Below are positions 1 through 9,768 of a stretch of DNA of 64,000 nucleotides, piece after piece. Numbering within the stretch: the first letter of the stretch is position 1; each line of letters begins with the position of its first letter. The notes under the pieces are model-generated. The model saw only the letters and a list, made by a program, of their open reading frames with translations, ran no database searches and had not been told where the DNA came from. Source of the stretch: CAYMWF01 sp964394085 [NCBI: uncultured Gemmatimonadota bacterium] (GTDB taxonomy: Bacteria; GCA-2686955; CAYMWF01); the NCBI GenBank assembly GCA_964394085.1, contig CAYMWF010000003.1:69927-133926 (forward strand), in the 5' to 3' direction. A program made the translations under genes and the position numbers.

Positions 1-1052
1 CCCTCTTTATACCTCCAGTGAGCTGCAACACCGATTTCAGCGATTTTATCCATTTCAGCGGTTCTTATCTGGATTTCGACAAACAAACCCTTAGGACCGA
101 CGATTGTCGTGTGAAGAGATTGATACATATTGGATTTCGGATTTGCGATATAGTCTTTGAACCTATCCTGAACGGGTCGCCATTTGGAATGCACCAGACC
201 CAGAACATGGTAACAGTGTTCAACGCTTTCCGTAATGATCCTGATAGCGAAAAGATCATATATTTCTTCAATCGATACATCCCTGTCTTTCATTTTTCTG
301 AATATCGAGAAGAAATGTTTCGGTCTTCCGAATACCTGTACAGTTATTTCACTTTCTTTGAATTTTTCTCGTATGGTAGTAACCACTTCATTTATATGCT
401 CCTCTCGCTCTTCTCTTTTCAGAGCGATCCTTTCGAGGATCGATTGATACTGATCAGGCTCAAGGAATTTAAAAGCGAGATCTTCGAGCTCCCACTTATA
501 CTTTGCGATTCCCAATCTGTGAGCAAGCGGTGCATAGATATCGCGAGTCTCCTGCGCAATTTTCAACTGATGTCTGGTATCCATGAAATCGAGAGTCTGC
601 ATATTGTGCAATCGATCAGCGAATTTGATCAGAATCACTCGAATATCACGAATCATCGAAACGAGCAGCTTGCGGAAATTATCAGCCTGCTGCACCTCTC
701 TGCTTTGGAACCTGAGATCCGTAAGTTTGGTGACCCCATCCACCAGCATGGTGATTTCTTCGCCGAATTTGTCCCTGACATCGTCCAGTGTAGCGGGGGA
801 GTCTTCGACGACATCATGGATGAGTGCAGCGCAGATCGTACTGGTGTCCATTTCCATACCTGCCAGGAGAAGCGCCACAACTGCTGGATGGACAAAAAAA
901 GGCTCACCTGACTTCCGGAGCTGAGAGGCGTGCGCGTTCATACTGTAGTCGTACGCCTCACCAACCATAGCCGCATCCAGCCCCGGATCCAGATCAGTGA
1001 TCTTTTTGAGATAAGCATCCTTCGAAAGGAGTATTTCCGTTGGAATCTGCAT
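1..1052 (-). CDS. rel: Bifunctional (p)ppGpp synthetase/hydrolase, Rel/SpoT family (3' end outside window)
   Basis: This gene makes and degrades the alarmone (p)ppGpp, the stringent-response signal. Only the first 350 codons are in the window; the frame is open to the left edge. The N-terminal HD hydrolase domain (about residues 40-190) shows HDVVED and the downstream KFADRLHNM motif, so the hydrolase looks intact. The synthetase domain follows (about 220-350) with FRKMKDRDV, DLFAIRII and KSNMYQSLHTT. The loop reads RFKD, the RXKD form that established work associates with bifunctional Rel rather than monofunctional RelA. The TGS and ACT domains would lie beyond the edge. The start is the ATG at 1052, giving MQIPTEILLSKDAYL. 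It sits just downstream of the RNase P RNA gene on the same strand. Confidence 0.95.
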   Translation of the reverse strand, partial: MQIPTEILLSKDAYLKKITDLDPGLDAAMVGEAYDYSMNAHASQLRKSGEPFFVHPAVVALLLAGMEMDTSTICAALIHDVVEDSPATLDDVRDKFGEEITMLVDGVTKLTDLRFQSREVQQADNFRKLLVSMIRDIRVILIKFADRLHNMQTLDFMDTRHQLKIAQETRDIYAPLAHRLGIAKYKWELEDLAFKFLEPDQYQSILERIALKREEREEHINEVVTTIREKFKESEITVQVFGRPKHFFSIFRKMKDRDVSIEEIYDLFAIRIITESVEHCYHVLGLVHSKWRPVQDRFKDYIANPKSNMYQSLHTTIVGPKGLFVEIQIRTAEMDKIAEIGVAAHWRYKE

Positions 1053-1132
1053 CTATCGTCCAGGTTTGAAGTCGGGTAAGAACGGTTTCTCAGGCATATG
1101 CCGGTGAAGTGTCTTGAATCGAGCGGTTGCGA

Positions 1133-1505
1133 AGGAGCAGGACATAAGCCGAATTCTGTTCCCGTGGATACCGGGGACGATCATACATCTGGGACGACGG
1201 TTACCCGTCGCCTCGAGCGACTCTACCCGGGGATTAAAGCGGAACGGACAATTCCTCTCCCCCTATTCGGTCTTGCTCCGGGTGGGGTTTACCGAGCCAG
1301 CCCGGTCGCCCGGCCTGCTGGTGGGCTCTTACTCCACCTTTTCACCCTTACCCGCTTCAGCCGAGGCTTGGCGGGCGGTTTCTTTTCTGTGGCACTTTCC
1401 CGGGGTCACCCCCGCTGGACGTTATCCAGCACCCTGCCCTGCGGAGTTCGGACTTTCCTCGAATTCTCTTCAGAACCCGCGACCGTCTCGCCTGCTCCTC
1501 TCTAT
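1133..1505 (-). ncRNA. rnpB: RNase P RNA, bacterial class A
   Basis: This is the catalytic RNA that removes 5' leaders from tRNA precursors. Read on the minus strand it has the universally conserved blocks in order: GAGGAAAGTCCGAACTCC near the 5' end, a CACAGAAA block, the AGTAAGAGCCCACC block, GGTAAACCCC, and ACAGAATTCGGCTTA at the 3' end. The terminal P1 helix is visible: CCTGCTCC at 1491-1498 (plus-strand reading) pairs with GGAGCAGG at 1134-1141. The exact ends are estimated from this helix. Apparent open frames over this stretch are spurious. It lies between the zinc-ribbon gene and rel, all in one direction. Confidence 0.95.
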
Positions 1506-1539
1506 CTTTTCCTCAATACAGCTCTAACAGATTTAAACG

Positions 1540-2265
1540 TTAACCGGACGGATTATCCAGTTTTTTTTCCAGTATGAGCATGCGACCGCATGCCTCGCAA
1601 AATATGTAAGGTTCCCCGGACTTCAACTCTACAATCCGCTGGGGTGGAATCACAGAAAAACAACCTTCACACGAATTCCTGAGAATAGGGACAATAACCA
1701 AGTCTTCTTTTGCCCCGGCAATACGATCATATGTTCGGAGCAATTCGGAAGGAACGGTCTTTCGAAGATTCTCCACTCTCTCCCGGATTTCACTCTGAGT
1801 TCGCGCCATCGCCTCTTTTTCTTCTTCGAACATGTTCAGCTGGTGCTTGTCTTTCTCCAGAAGTTCCTCGATTTCCTTTTCAAAAGTGATAAGATCGGCC
1901 TGCTCGGTTTCTTCCAATTCGAAAAGTTCGAGAAGAGTATTCTCAAGCACGTCAAGTTTCTCACCTTCCCGTTTTATCTGCTTGTTCAGGGCCGCATATT
2001 CCTCGTTGGTTCGCACGTAGACCTGCTGTTTGATCAGATCTTTTTTCTTCTCTTCAAGAGCTACGATATCTTTTTCAAGCTTACGTTTCTCCAATTGACG
2101 ATCTTTAATTGATTGCTGCCGGGTAAGCAGTTCATCGTTTCTTGCGGTCATCAACCTCTTGATTTCCATCTCTTTAAGCGGGATCGCGGAAAGCTGTTCA
2201 CTCCGCTGTTTCAAGTCCAGTGTCAGTTCCTGGACCTCTCTGAGTATTGGAATCATTTCATGCAT
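1540..2265 (-). CDS. Coiled-coil protein with C-terminal C4 zinc ribbon (CT398/DUF164-like)
   Basis: A 241-residue protein. Residues about 10-180 are almost entirely charged heptad-rich helix, predicted to fold as a long coiled-coil hairpin. The C-terminal part has CEGC (about residue 199) and CEAC (about residue 225), a C4 zinc ribbon containing FSVIPPQRIVELKSG between the two pairs. This layout matches the CT398-like family, thought to bind nucleic acid or other proteins; the precise role is unknown. A gene of this family next to rnpB is a recurring arrangement, which supports the assignment but does not reveal function. The ATG at 2265 has AGGAG about 13 nt upstream; the ATG three codons later is an alternative. 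Confidence 0.85.
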   Translation of the reverse strand: MHEMIPILREVQELTLDLKQRSEQLSAIPLKEMEIKRLMTARNDELLTRQQSIKDRQLEKRKLEKDIVALEEKKKDLIKQQVYVRTNEEYAALNKQIKREGEKLDVLENTLLELFELEETEQADLITFEKEIEELLEKDKHQLNMFEEEKEAMARTQSEIRERVENLRKTVPSELLRTYDRIAGAKEDLVIVPILRNSCEGCFSVIPPQRIVELKSGEPYIFCEACGRMLILEKKLDNPSG

Positions 2266-2293
2266 TGAATGGCTATAACTCCTGGAAATAGTA

Positions 2294-2317
2294 AAAAAGC
2301 ATCTCGCGATGCTTTTT
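2294..2317. terminator. Bidirectional intrinsic terminator
   Basis: A perfect inverted repeat, AAAAAGCATC at 2294-2303 and GATGCTTTTT at 2308-2317 with a TCGC loop. On the minus strand it lies 58 nt downstream of the CAU tRNA and ends in a T run, so it should end the dnaG-rpoD-tRNA transcript. On the plus strand the same hairpin would also end transcription. Confidence 0.8.
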
Positions 2318-2374
2318 GAATTACGTGAGTGTAATATTCAACAGTCGATTTCGACTTGCTGGTTCCTTTCCGGT

Positions 2375-2450
2375 TGGTGGGCCCACCTGGATTCGAACCA
2401 GGGACCGACCGGTTATGAGCCGGCGACTCTGACCGCTGAGCTATGGGCCC
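2375..2450 (-). tRNA. tRNA with CAU anticodon (Ile2 or elongator Met)
   Basis: A full cloverleaf on the minus strand. The 7-bp acceptor stem is GGGCCCA/TGGGCCC, the D stem is GCTC/GAGT, the anticodon stem is GCCGG/CCGGT with loop CTCATAA, and the T stem is CCTGG/CCAGG with a TTCGAAT loop. The discriminator is A and CCA is encoded (2375-2377). The CAU anticodon fits initiator Met, elongator Met or lysidine-modified Ile2. The acceptor stem starts with a G-C pair, so it is not a typical initiator. The GGCTCATAACC anticodon arm resembles bacterial Ile2 more than elongator Met, but this is not decisive. It lies 52 nt downstream of rpoD and is probably cotranscribed. Confidence 0.93.
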
Positions 2451-2501
2451 ATGTGACCGAACTAATTACATAGCACCGGCCCCCCGAGTGGGTCAAGCTG
2501 T

Positions 2502-4232
2502 TTATATCTCTATATATCCCTCCAGCTTCCTCTTTCTTGAGGGATGCCTGAGTTTTTTCAGAGCTTTAGCCTCAATCTGCCTGACGCGTTCTCTGGTTAC
2601 ATTAAATATCGACCCGACTTCTTCCAGTGTGCGAGGGCATCCATCACCCAGACCGAATCTCAACCGAATCACCTTTTCTTCCCTGCTGGTCAGGGTTTCC
2701 AGAACCTTCCCCATCTGGTCCTGTAATAAAACGAACGATGAGTTCTGCGCCGGTGAAACTGCTTTTGTGTCCTCGATGAAATCGCCGATAAAGGAATCCT
2801 CATCCTCTCCGATTGGTCTGTCAAGGGAGATGGGATCCTGGGCGACTTTCATAACACTCTTTACTTTATCCACTGGCAGGCCCAGTTTGGCCGCTACTTC
2901 CTCGGCTGTCGGCTCGCGTCCGAGTTCCTGCAATAGAACCCTGCTGGCTTTGATAACTTTGTTGATAGCTTCGATCATATGGACCGGAACGCGTATCGTT
3001 CTGGCCTGATCCGCGATTGCGCGAGTTATCGCCTGGCGAATCCACCAAGTGGCGTAGGTGCTGAACTTGTAACCTTTTTTGTAATCGAATTTATCAACGG
3101 CTCTCATCAGGCCGCTGTTCCCTTCCTGAATCAGGTCCAGGAATTCAAGACCGCGGTTCGTATAACGTTTGGCGATACTGATAACCAGGCGGACATTCGC
3201 CTCTATCATCTCTTTTTTCGCCCGTCTTTTTTTCTCTTTTTCCTCTTCTATTCCTTTAATAACCGCCGCAAGATCTTTTTTCGATATCAGAATCTTCTTT
3301 TCGATTCGGCGGATCTTACGCCTGTTGTTTCTGATGTAAGCAAGAGCTTTGCCCAGATCTTCGGCTCGATAACGCCTTCCGTTCAGCACTACGGGAATAT
3401 CGGGTTCTGCAACCGCTTTCCTGTACACTTTGAGGAAATCTTTATAGTTCAGGTTCAAATCGGTGAGGATTATCTTTTCTTCCTCGTCGCACTGCCTGAT
3501 CTTGTGGTTAAGAAGTTCAATCTTGTCGGTGAAAATTTCGATCTGAATCGCCGAAAATGGAACTTCCATCAATTCGCGGACGATGCTCTTGCGGCAATTA
3601 TCGCTTTTGCGTCTGAGTGCTCGACGCTTCTCGGCATTTTCTTCTTTTTTCACCTCCGTAAGGTGCTTCTTCATATTGTCGAGCTGACCGCTTACGCCGA
3701 CCATCTTTTCTGCAAACTTGTCAATTTCTTTTTTGTATTCATCTCCCGGCGTCCAATCCGCCACTTCCATATGAAACACATCATCCCACCGAACACTTTT
3801 GCGCTTCAATCTACCGGCATAGAGGATCGCTTCCTCGATCACCGGGATCATCCTGAAGAGAATTTCACAGATTCCACGTTGGTGGCGTTCGATTTTCTTG
3901 GCGATGCGAACTTCACCCTCTCTATCCAACAACGGAACCTTGCCCATCTCTCGCAGGTACATCCGAACAGGATCATCGAATTTGATGAGCTTTGTCGACG
4001 AACCGACGACACGCTTTATCTCTTGTTCGTTCAGTTTGTCGGGCTCGGCCGGCAGAAGCTCCACTACCTGGAATCCCCTCTTCCCCAGTAAGGTCATAAA
4101 ATCATCAATTTCATCAGGAGTGACCGAATCGTTTCCGATCGTCTCATTGATTTGATTATAAGTGACAATCTTGTTGTCACCCGCGACCTTCTTCAGGATT
4201 TCAATTTTTTTAAGGAATTTGGACCGATTCAT
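2502..4232 (-). CDS. rpoD: Primary RNA polymerase sigma factor, sigma-70
   Basis: The housekeeping sigma factor that directs core RNA polymerase to -35/-10 promoters; 576 residues, within the RpoD range. Region 1.2 is visible as [22 protein letters not shown] charged non-conserved stretch follows, then region 2 ([22 protein letters not shown] and [15 protein letters not shown], the core-binding and -10 recognition helices), region 3 ([13 protein letters not shown]) and region 4.2 ([29 protein letters not shown], the -35 helix-turn-helix). The ATG at 4232 follows GGAGGAAAG, an ideal ribosome site. It begins 27 nt after dnaG ends, the classic dnaG-rpoD pairing. Confidence 0.98.
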   Translation of the reverse strand: MNRSKFLKKIEILKKVAGDNKIVTYNQINETIGNDSVTPDEIDDFMTLLGKRGFQVVELLPAEPDKLNEQEIKRVVGSSTKLIKFDDPVRMYLREMGKVPLLDREGEVRIAKKIERHQRGICEILFRMIPVIEEAILYAGRLKRKSVRWDDVFHMEVADWTPGDEYKKEIDKFAEKMVGVSGQLDNMKKHLTEVKKEENAEKRRALRRKSDNCRKSIVRELMEVPFSAIQIEIFTDKIELLNHKIRQCDEEEKIILTDLNLNYKDFLKVYRKAVAEPDIPVVLNGRRYRAEDLGKALAYIRNNRRKIRRIEKKILISKKDLAAVIKGIEEEKEKKRRAKKEMIEANVRLVISIAKRYTNRGLEFLDLIQEGNSGLMRAVDKFDYKKGYKFSTYATWWIRQAITRAIADQARTIRVPVHMIEAINKVIKASRVLLQELGREPTAEEVAAKLGLPVDKVKSVMKVAQDPISLDRPIGEDEDSFIGDFIEDTKAVSPAQNSSFVLLQDQMGKVLETLTSREEKVIRLRFGLGDGCPRTLEEVGSIFNVTRERVRQIEAKALKKLRHPSRKRKLEGYIEI

Positions 4233-4258
4233 CTTTCCTCCGGATTCAGAATGCGTGA

Positions 4259-6007
4259 TTATTCCCCCAAACCGTGTTTAGCTCTAGCAATCCTTCCGAG
4301 TTCCTTGAGCTTTTCCCTAGGGATCTCTTCACCCGTGCTTCTGATCTCCTCCGAAAGCACCTCCTCTCTTTTATCAAGCTGTATTTTTTTCACCCGTGAA
4401 ACTAAATCCCGGATGTAATTATCATCAAAAATCCTGCCGGCAACTCGTTCGGCGATTCCCGCCAGCTTTTCTCCTGTACGCGGCTCCAGATCTTCGATTA
4501 TCCCCGGAAAGGTCAACCGAGTATCACCCTCCGCGGCGTTACGCAGCTTGGTAAAAAGAGCTCTGAAAATGCGACTTCCGAATATCACTCCTTCAAGTGA
4601 ATCAATCAGCAAACGTGCGGACCGACCACCAGACAACAGAATTTCAAGAACAGCAGTCTCTATCGGACTGAATTCGACCTCCGGCATCCTCCTGTATTCT
4701 CCCCCAACATCATTTGAGCGGATTCTCGGACTTCTCTTGTTAATGATTGCCTGCAAGAGCACACTTTCATCAAGGCCGACATAAGCGGCAAGCCGTTTTC
4801 TGTATAATCCTTTGGCCACAGGATCGAATACATTGTCTATGTTTTCTATAACCGGTTGAAGCAATCTTGATTGCTCTACCGGAGATGCCTGGACAAGACG
4901 TTCTTTCAGGTTTCCAAATTGGTAGTCAAGAAAATCAACAGCGCCACCAATGACTTTATCGAAACCTTCCCGCCCTTCCTTCTTAATAAGAGAATCAGGA
5001 TCTTCTCCCTCGGGTAATGATGCCAGCCGGACTTCCAGGTTCTTTCGGAGAAGTATCGGGATACTTCTCGCCATTGCTTGTTGTCCTGCTGCATCGGCAT
5101 CGAAAAGCAGTACTACTCCTTTTGCAAATCTTGCCAATAGACCAGCCTGTTCAGCAGTGAAGGCCGTCCCGCCGGATGCAATTACATTTTGCACACCAGC
5201 CTGGTACAGGGAGAGGTAGTCTGTATATCCTTCAACTACGAACGCAAATTGAGTGTTTCTGATTGCTTCTTTCGAACGGTACAGGCCGAATAGAATCCGG
5301 CTTTTCTTGTAAATCGCTGTTTCCGATGTATTCAGGTATTTTGCCTGGTCATCTGCCAGTGTCCGTCCGCCGAATCCCGCAATAGTGCCCCCGACAGTCA
5401 AGATCGGAAACATCAATCTTGATCTAAACCTATCATAATAATAACCAGAACCTTTTTTGTCAATAATCAAACCTGCAGATAATGCATCTTTTAATGAAAC
5501 TTTTTCATTTTCCAGGTTCCTGACCATAAAATCCCAGCTGTCCGGCGCATATCCCAGTAAAAATGTTTCTACCGTACTTTTTGTATAACCTCGTGAAACA
5601 ATATAGTTTCTGGCTTGTTCCGCTTCAGGTGACTCGACGAAAAACTCGTGATACTTCCTTGCAGCCATTGCGTTGATTGCGTAGAGTCTGTTGTTTCCTT
5701 CATCCTCGCGTCCCTCCGGTATGGTAATGCCCGCTTTTCCAGCGAGCAACCTGACTGCTTCGGGAAAAGTGAGATTTTCCATTTCCATGATGAAATTGAA
5801 AACCGAACCCGACTTCTTGCAACCGAAACAATGATAGAACTGGCGTCCTGTATTTATCGAGAATGACGGCGTTTTCTCATCGTGGAAAGGACACAGGGCT
5901 ACGAACCGCGAACCAGCGCGCTTCACTGTCAGATACTCAGAAATAACATCTACAATGTCGTTGCGTTGACGTATTTCTTCTACGATATTTTCCGGAATTC
6001 TTCCCAT
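4259..6007 (-). CDS. dnaG: DNA primase
   Basis: Synthesises RNA primers at the replication fork in partnership with the DnaB helicase, which is also in this window. The N-terminal zinc-binding domain shows [11 protein letters not shown] and [11 protein letters not shown] (CHC2 type, residues about 40-65). The catalytic TOPRIM core contains [15 protein letters not shown] and [12 protein letters not shown]. The C-terminal helicase-interaction region is divergent, as usual. Length is about 582 residues, normal for the family. I start it at the ATG at 6007; a TTG one codon earlier is also open. The ribosome site is weak. A candidate promoter with a perfect TATAAT lies about 100 nt upstream. Confidence 0.97.
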   Translation of the reverse strand: MGRIPENIVEEIRQRNDIVDVISEYLTVKRAGSRFVALCPFHDEKTPSFSINTGRQFYHCFGCKKSGSVFNFIMEMENLTFPEAVRLLAGKAGITIPEGREDEGNNRLYAINAMAARKYHEFFVESPEAEQARNYIVSRGYTKSTVETFLLGYAPDSWDFMVRNLENEKVSLKDALSAGLIIDKKGSGYYYDRFRSRLMFPILTVGGTIAGFGGRTLADDQAKYLNTSETAIYKKSRILFGLYRSKEAIRNTQFAFVVEGYTDYLSLYQAGVQNVIASGGTAFTAEQAGLLARFAKGVVLLFDADAAGQQAMARSIPILLRKNLEVRLASLPEGEDPDSLIKKEGREGFDKVIGGAVDFLDYQFGNLKERLVQASPVEQSRLLQPVIENIDNVFDPVAKGLYRKRLAAYVGLDESVLLQAIINKRSPRIRSNDVGGEYRRMPEVEFSPIETAVLEILLSGGRSARLLIDSLEGVIFGSRIFRALFTKLRNAAEGDTRLTFPGIIEDLEPRTGEKLAGIAERVAGRIFDDNYIRDLVSRVKKIQLDKREEVLSEEIRSTGEEIPREKLKELGRIARAKHGLGE

Positions 6008-6109
6008 CAATATAACAAAAACCTGTCGGACGATCGCCCGCCAGATCCCATTCAGCTTAAAGTGTAACCCTATTTACTCGAAATCAAGGTTTTTTTTGGG
6101 CGCCACAAT

Positions 6110-6137
6110 ATTATACAACCAAAATTTTAATTGTGCA
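6110..6137 (-). promoter_or_regulatory. Candidate sigma-70 promoter for dnaG-rpoD
   Basis: On the minus strand TGCACA (6132-6137) and a perfect TATAAT (6110-6115) are separated by 16 nt in an AT-rich spacer. It sits between mutS2 and dnaG and would give a leader of roughly 95 nt. It would allow dnaG and rpoD to be transcribed independently of rpsU and mutS2. Confidence 0.6.
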
Positions 6138-6158
6138 TTTTTTTTTGTAAATTCTGAA

Positions 6159-8603
6159 TTAAATCGAGATAATAGATACACCATCCCCTCCCGCAGCGAA
6201 ATCGGCAGGTTTTACTCCACGAACCCTCTTATCGCTCTTGAGCCGCTCAGTGAGTCCTGCCCGGAGTCGCCCGGTACCCTTACCGTGAATAATAACGAGT
6301 TCGTCATATCCATCCACAATAGCCGAATCGATTGCACGTTCGACCTCCATCCAAGCTTCTTCAACCGTCTTCCCTCTGACATCCAGACGCGCCGGGTAAC
6401 TGGTCATTTCCGTTTTTACAGCACCGGCTCCGCCTGCGCGAGACCGCTCAACCGTTTTGGGGGTGGAGCCGCCCGCAACCTTACCGGATTTCCCCATTTC
6501 GGCTCCGGAAGCCGAACCCTTTTGGGAGATCCTGTCAACGGGAAGATCGAGCACGACTCCCTTCCTCTCTACTTTCACCCTGTTCCTGTCGGTATCCACC
6601 TCGATCACCTGCGCGGTCATATCATAGTCCGGCAGTCGTACCGTATCTCCCACATCCGGGAACGTTGTTATCCGGTTGAACCGACTTTCCGCCCTTTCCC
6701 CGATTCCGGCGGGCAATTCCCCGTATTTCGCAATTTTCTTTCTCGCTCGGAGAATCTGGCTCTTCGTAAGTGTTTTCCCGGCTTCCCTGACCTCCTTGAC
6801 CGTACGCTCAAGGTCTTTCCTCATTTCATTTACGAGTTGTTCAACTCCACTGGAATAGAGACGTTCAACCCGCTCCTCTCTGGTACTGATCTCGCGTTCA
6901 CGCTTTTCAACCAGACCGGAACGGGCGCGCAGATCTTCATGCAATTTCTTCTGTTTTTCTTCTTCCTCTCTCAATCCCGCCAAGCGCTCATCAACCTGCT
7001 CCAGCAATTCATCAACTCCGGTATCCGCACTGGACTCCCGCTGGACGGCCCGGTTTATTAAAGATTCAGGCAAACCCGAACGACGAGCGATCTGAAGACC
7101 GAAACTCCTCCCGGGCATTCCTACATGAAGCCTGTACTTCGGCTCAAGCAACTCAGTATCGAACTCCATTGCGCCATTCTCGATATCCTTATCCGCCCCC
7201 GCGAAAAACTTCAACTCCCCCAGGTGGGTTGTTGCTAATACGATGGCGTCTTTCTCAACAAGCCCCCTTACGATCTCGATACCGAGAACGGATCCCTCGC
7301 GAGGATCTGTTCCGGCTCCCAGCTCATCCAGCAGGACCAGGGAATTTCTTTTCGCACGGCGGAGAATTCTGGCAATGTTCAGCATTGAAGCCGAGAAGGT
7401 GCTGAGGTCATTCTCAACGGATTGGCCGTCACCGATATCAACGAATACACCGTGAAAGCATCCCAGCCTGGAATCCGGATCCGCCAGGACCGGGATTCCA
7501 CTCTGGTTCAGAAGCACCATCAATCCCACGGTCTTCAGGGCCACGGTTTTTCCGCCGGCGTTCGGGCCGGTGACCAGAAGTGCTCTGAAAACCTCACCAA
7601 GATTCAGGAAGAGAGGAACAACTTCGGAACCGGAACTCTGACGTCGCTGCTCGGCCAGAAGCGGGTGACGGGCATTTGCAAGCAGCAGGAGATCTTCATT
7701 AACCGTCTCGGGTACTGCGCAACCATGATGTTCCGCAAAGACCGCCCTGGCGAATATCGAATCGATCTGTGCGATTGAAGAAATGGAGGTCTTTATATCG
7801 TGGGATCGTTCCCGGATCTTGACGGCGATTTCTTTCAACAGGCGAATAATTTCACGTCGCTCCTCATCTTCGAGCCGCCGAAGTTCGTTATTAAGAGGAA
7901 CAGTTTCCATCGGTTCGATATACACCGTCCCACCAGATGCCGAATGATCAAGTACTATACCCTTTACGCGCCCCTGCGAATCGGCGCGAACAGGGAGCAC
8001 GAACCTGCCGCCCCTGATGGTGGGATTCGAATCCCGGAGGAAAGGTTTGACCTTTTCCGCTGCAAGGAGTCCTGAGATCATTCGGTCGAGCCTCGATTCA
8101 AGACTCCTCCGGTCGGTACGAAGACGCCGGAGTTTTGCCGATGCCCGATCCCGTATTTCACTTTCATTTTCGATGATTTTATCGATAGCGCCGATGAGGC
8201 TGTCGAAGTGGGAAATGCTTTCGACCAGTTTGGCAAGAAGCGGCCCAACACCGGGTCGGAGATGCGAATGCACATCGCGAATGAGGTTAAGGTTGCACAA
8301 AACCAGGAACAACTCGGCAGGCTCCAGGTAAGCGCCTTCGGGAGCCAGCATGTCGAGCTGGCTGTCCATTTCAACAAGGCCGCCGACCGGAGGATATCCT
8401 TTTTCCCTGAGAACCTGTCTTGCTTCTTCGACCAGATCATGGCTTTCATTTATCAAGTGAACCTCAATATGCGGTCGAAGAGAGCGCACTGCTGCACGCC
8501 CAGGTTCGGAACCTGCGCGGGCGGCGACGATATCGAGGACCTGGTAAAAGCCCAGATCGATCAGATCCCGCTCTTCAAATGAACTGGAAGGTTCTTTCTC
8601 CAT
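6159..8603 (-). CDS. mutS2: MutS2 family ATPase/endonuclease with Smr domain
   Basis: An 814-residue MutS2 protein, a MutS homologue that lacks the mismatch-recognition domain. The family acts in suppressing recombination and, in some bacteria, in rescuing collided ribosomes. The ATPase domain has the Walker A TGPNAGGKTVALKT (about 340), the signature STFSASMLNIARIL and LVLLDELGAGTDPREG. A long coiled coil (about 520-640) precedes the C-terminal Smr nuclease domain (about 735-814), which shows LDVRGKTVEEAW and HGKGTGRLRAGL. The ATG at 8603 lies against the T tract of an upstream terminator hairpin, so its ribosome site would fall in that hairpin. It is followed by dnaG. Confidence 0.95.
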   Translation of the reverse strand: MEKEPSSSFEERDLIDLGFYQVLDIVAARAGSEPGRAAVRSLRPHIEVHLINESHDLVEEARQVLREKGYPPVGGLVEMDSQLDMLAPEGAYLEPAELFLVLCNLNLIRDVHSHLRPGVGPLLAKLVESISHFDSLIGAIDKIIENESEIRDRASAKLRRLRTDRRSLESRLDRMISGLLAAEKVKPFLRDSNPTIRGGRFVLPVRADSQGRVKGIVLDHSASGGTVYIEPMETVPLNNELRRLEDEERREIIRLLKEIAVKIRERSHDIKTSISSIAQIDSIFARAVFAEHHGCAVPETVNEDLLLLANARHPLLAEQRRQSSGSEVVPLFLNLGEVFRALLVTGPNAGGKTVALKTVGLMVLLNQSGIPVLADPDSRLGCFHGVFVDIGDGQSVENDLSTFSASMLNIARILRRAKRNSLVLLDELGAGTDPREGSVLGIEIVRGLVEKDAIVLATTHLGELKFFAGADKDIENGAMEFDTELLEPKYRLHVGMPGRSFGLQIARRSGLPESLINRAVQRESSADTGVDELLEQVDERLAGLREEEEKQKKLHEDLRARSGLVEKREREISTREERVERLYSSGVEQLVNEMRKDLERTVKEVREAGKTLTKSQILRARKKIAKYGELPAGIGERAESRFNRITTFPDVGDTVRLPDYDMTAQVIEVDTDRNRVKVERKGVVLDLPVDRISQKGSASGAEMGKSGKVAGGSTPKTVERSRAGGAGAVKTEMTSYPARLDVRGKTVEEAWMEVERAIDSAIVDGYDELVIIHGKGTGRLRAGLTERLKSDKRVRGVKPADFAAGGDGVSIISI

Positions 8604-8604
8604 G

Positions 8605-8638
8605 ATAAAAAGCGGGCTGACCTCGAAGATCAGCCCGC
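8605..8638 (-). terminator. Intrinsic terminator/attenuator between rpsU and mutS2
   Basis: A 9-bp stem, GCGGGCTGA/TCAGCCCGC (8612-8638), with a 9-nt loop, followed on the minus strand by TTTTTAT up to the mutS2 start codon. It lies 30 nt downstream of rpsU. It should reduce readthrough from rpsU into mutS2, and it leaves mutS2 without a free leader. Confidence 0.85.
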
Positions 8639-8668
8639 GCCCATTTGCCTATATTCTAATCTAATCGG

Positions 8669-8890
8669 TCAGACGAACCCTTTTTCTTTTTCGAGACGCA
8701 AACGTTTCAGCATCTTCTTTCTTGCTGCATTGACTTTTCTTTTGCGGCGTTCACTCGGTTTTTCAAAGTACTGACGCTTCCTGTATTCAAACAGAATGCC
8801 CTCTTTCTGGCATACTTTCGTGAAACGTTTCAGCGCTTTTTCAAATGGCTCGTTGTCTTTTACTCTTACCAGCGGCATATGAGACATCAA
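8669..8890 (-). CDS. rpsU: 30S ribosomal protein S21
   Basis: A small basic ribosomal protein of the 30S platform, needed for efficient initiation. The sequence MPLVRVKDNEPFEKALKRFTK followed by FEYRKRQYFEKPSERRKRK is diagnostic. The basic C-terminal tail (KKMLKRLRLEKEKGFV) is of the long form. The exact start is uncertain. TTG (8890), ATG (8887) and ATG (8878) are all in frame behind GAAGGGAG. The last gives the family-standard MPLVRVKD but has a 12-nt spacing; the ATG at 8887 has a 3-nt spacing. It is the first gene of an rpsU-mutS2-dnaG-rpoD series, a variant of the macromolecular synthesis operon with mutS2 inserted. Confidence 0.95.
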   Translation of the reverse strand: MMSHMPLVRVKDNEPFEKALKRFTKVCQKEGILFEYRKRQYFEKPSERRKRKVNAARKKMLKRLRLEKEKGFV

Positions 8891-8956
8891 CTCCCTTCAA
8901 ATAAAAACAAAACGATTCATTCTGCTTATGATAGCAATGAACCGATGAAACAGGGC

Positions 8957-8985
8957 AGTATATCATCAATATCAGCTGAATGCAA
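8957..8985 (-). promoter_or_regulatory. Possible promoter for rpsU
   Basis: On the minus strand TTGCAT (8980-8985) and TATACT (8957-8962) are separated by 17 nt, about 70 nt upstream of rpsU. The -10 matches at 5 of 6 positions and the -35 at only 3, so this is a modest candidate. Confidence 0.4.
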
Positions 8986-9045
8986 CTGAAAACAGAATGA
9001 AAAAGACCCCGGACACACTGGTAAAGCGGAAAACGGCTGGAAATT

Positions 9046-9768
9046 CTAGAAGGATGGCAACATGGCGATAGTACAGACGGCCAGCGCCGCTGTTTCAGCC
9101 CTGAGTCGAGTACTGCCCAGTGAAACCGGCCGGAAATTCATCGATTCGAGAGTTTCTGCTTCAGAGTCGGAAAAGCCGCCCTCAGGACCGATAACCCCGA
9201 TAAATGAACCTTCCGATGAGAAAATTACCGGGTCCAAACCGACTTCCGCTTTCTCCCATGCAAAAAAATTTTCGTCATGACGATCGGTTTCCCCTGCCAG
9301 TTGCTCGATACTGACCGGTCTCTCAAGCACGGGGAGAAATAATCTCCCGCATTGTTTCATCGCTGAGATGGTGATCCGGCGCCATCTTTCTATTTTTCCG
9401 CTGGAATCTATATCACTGTAATGAACGGTTCTTGATGTAACCAGAGGCAGGAACCGTCTTACAGCCAACTCAGTGCCGAAACGAATGATTCGGTCATTGG
9501 CCGGACCTTTCAACAGACTGAAAGCGAGAGTGAATCCTCCAACCGGCGGGGTAACCCCTTGCGAGCTGATTACGTCATATTCAAGAGATATTTTCGAAAC
9601 TTTCGTTAATACCGCAGAAGCCGAGTCTCCTTCACCGTCAACCAGTTCGATCGCATCCCCGGTTTTTAACCGTAGAACATTGAGTGCGTGGTGGATCTCG
9701 ACGGGATCGCGAATCGGCTCTTCTCTCAGCAGAGCCTGGCGACGTTGAAAGAATATTCTCGAGTGCAT
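9046..9768 (-). CDS. rsmE: 16S rRNA m3U1498 methyltransferase RsmE
   Basis: Methylates N3 of U1498 in 16S rRNA, using S-adenosylmethionine. It is a 240-residue SPOUT-class enzyme. The N-terminal PUA-like part contains HHALNVLRLKTGDAIELVDGEG. The C-terminal knot carries the family signature VIGPEGGFSDSEAETLES and LGSTRLRAETAALAVCTI, which form the SAM site. It starts at the ATG at 9768 behind AGGTAG. It follows dnaJ by 58 nt, so it is probably the last gene of the heat-shock operon. The prmA gene that often sits between dnaJ and rsmE is absent here. Confidence 0.95.
   Translation of the reverse strand: MHSRIFFQRRQALLREEPIRDPVEIHHALNVLRLKTGDAIELVDGEGDSASAVLTKVSKISLEYDVISSQGVTPPVGGFTLAFSLLKGPANDRIIRFGTELAVRRFLPLVTSRTVHYSDIDSSGKIERWRRITISAMKQCGRLFLPVLERPVSIEQLAGETDRHDENFFAWEKAEVGLDPVIFSSEGSFIGVIGPEGGFSDSEAETLESMNFRPVSLGSTRLRAETAALAVCTIAMLPSF

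Noticed and set aside
1098-1577. Plus-strand open frames of 137-159 codons
   Set aside because: They lie entirely over the RNase P RNA and have no recognisable protein features.
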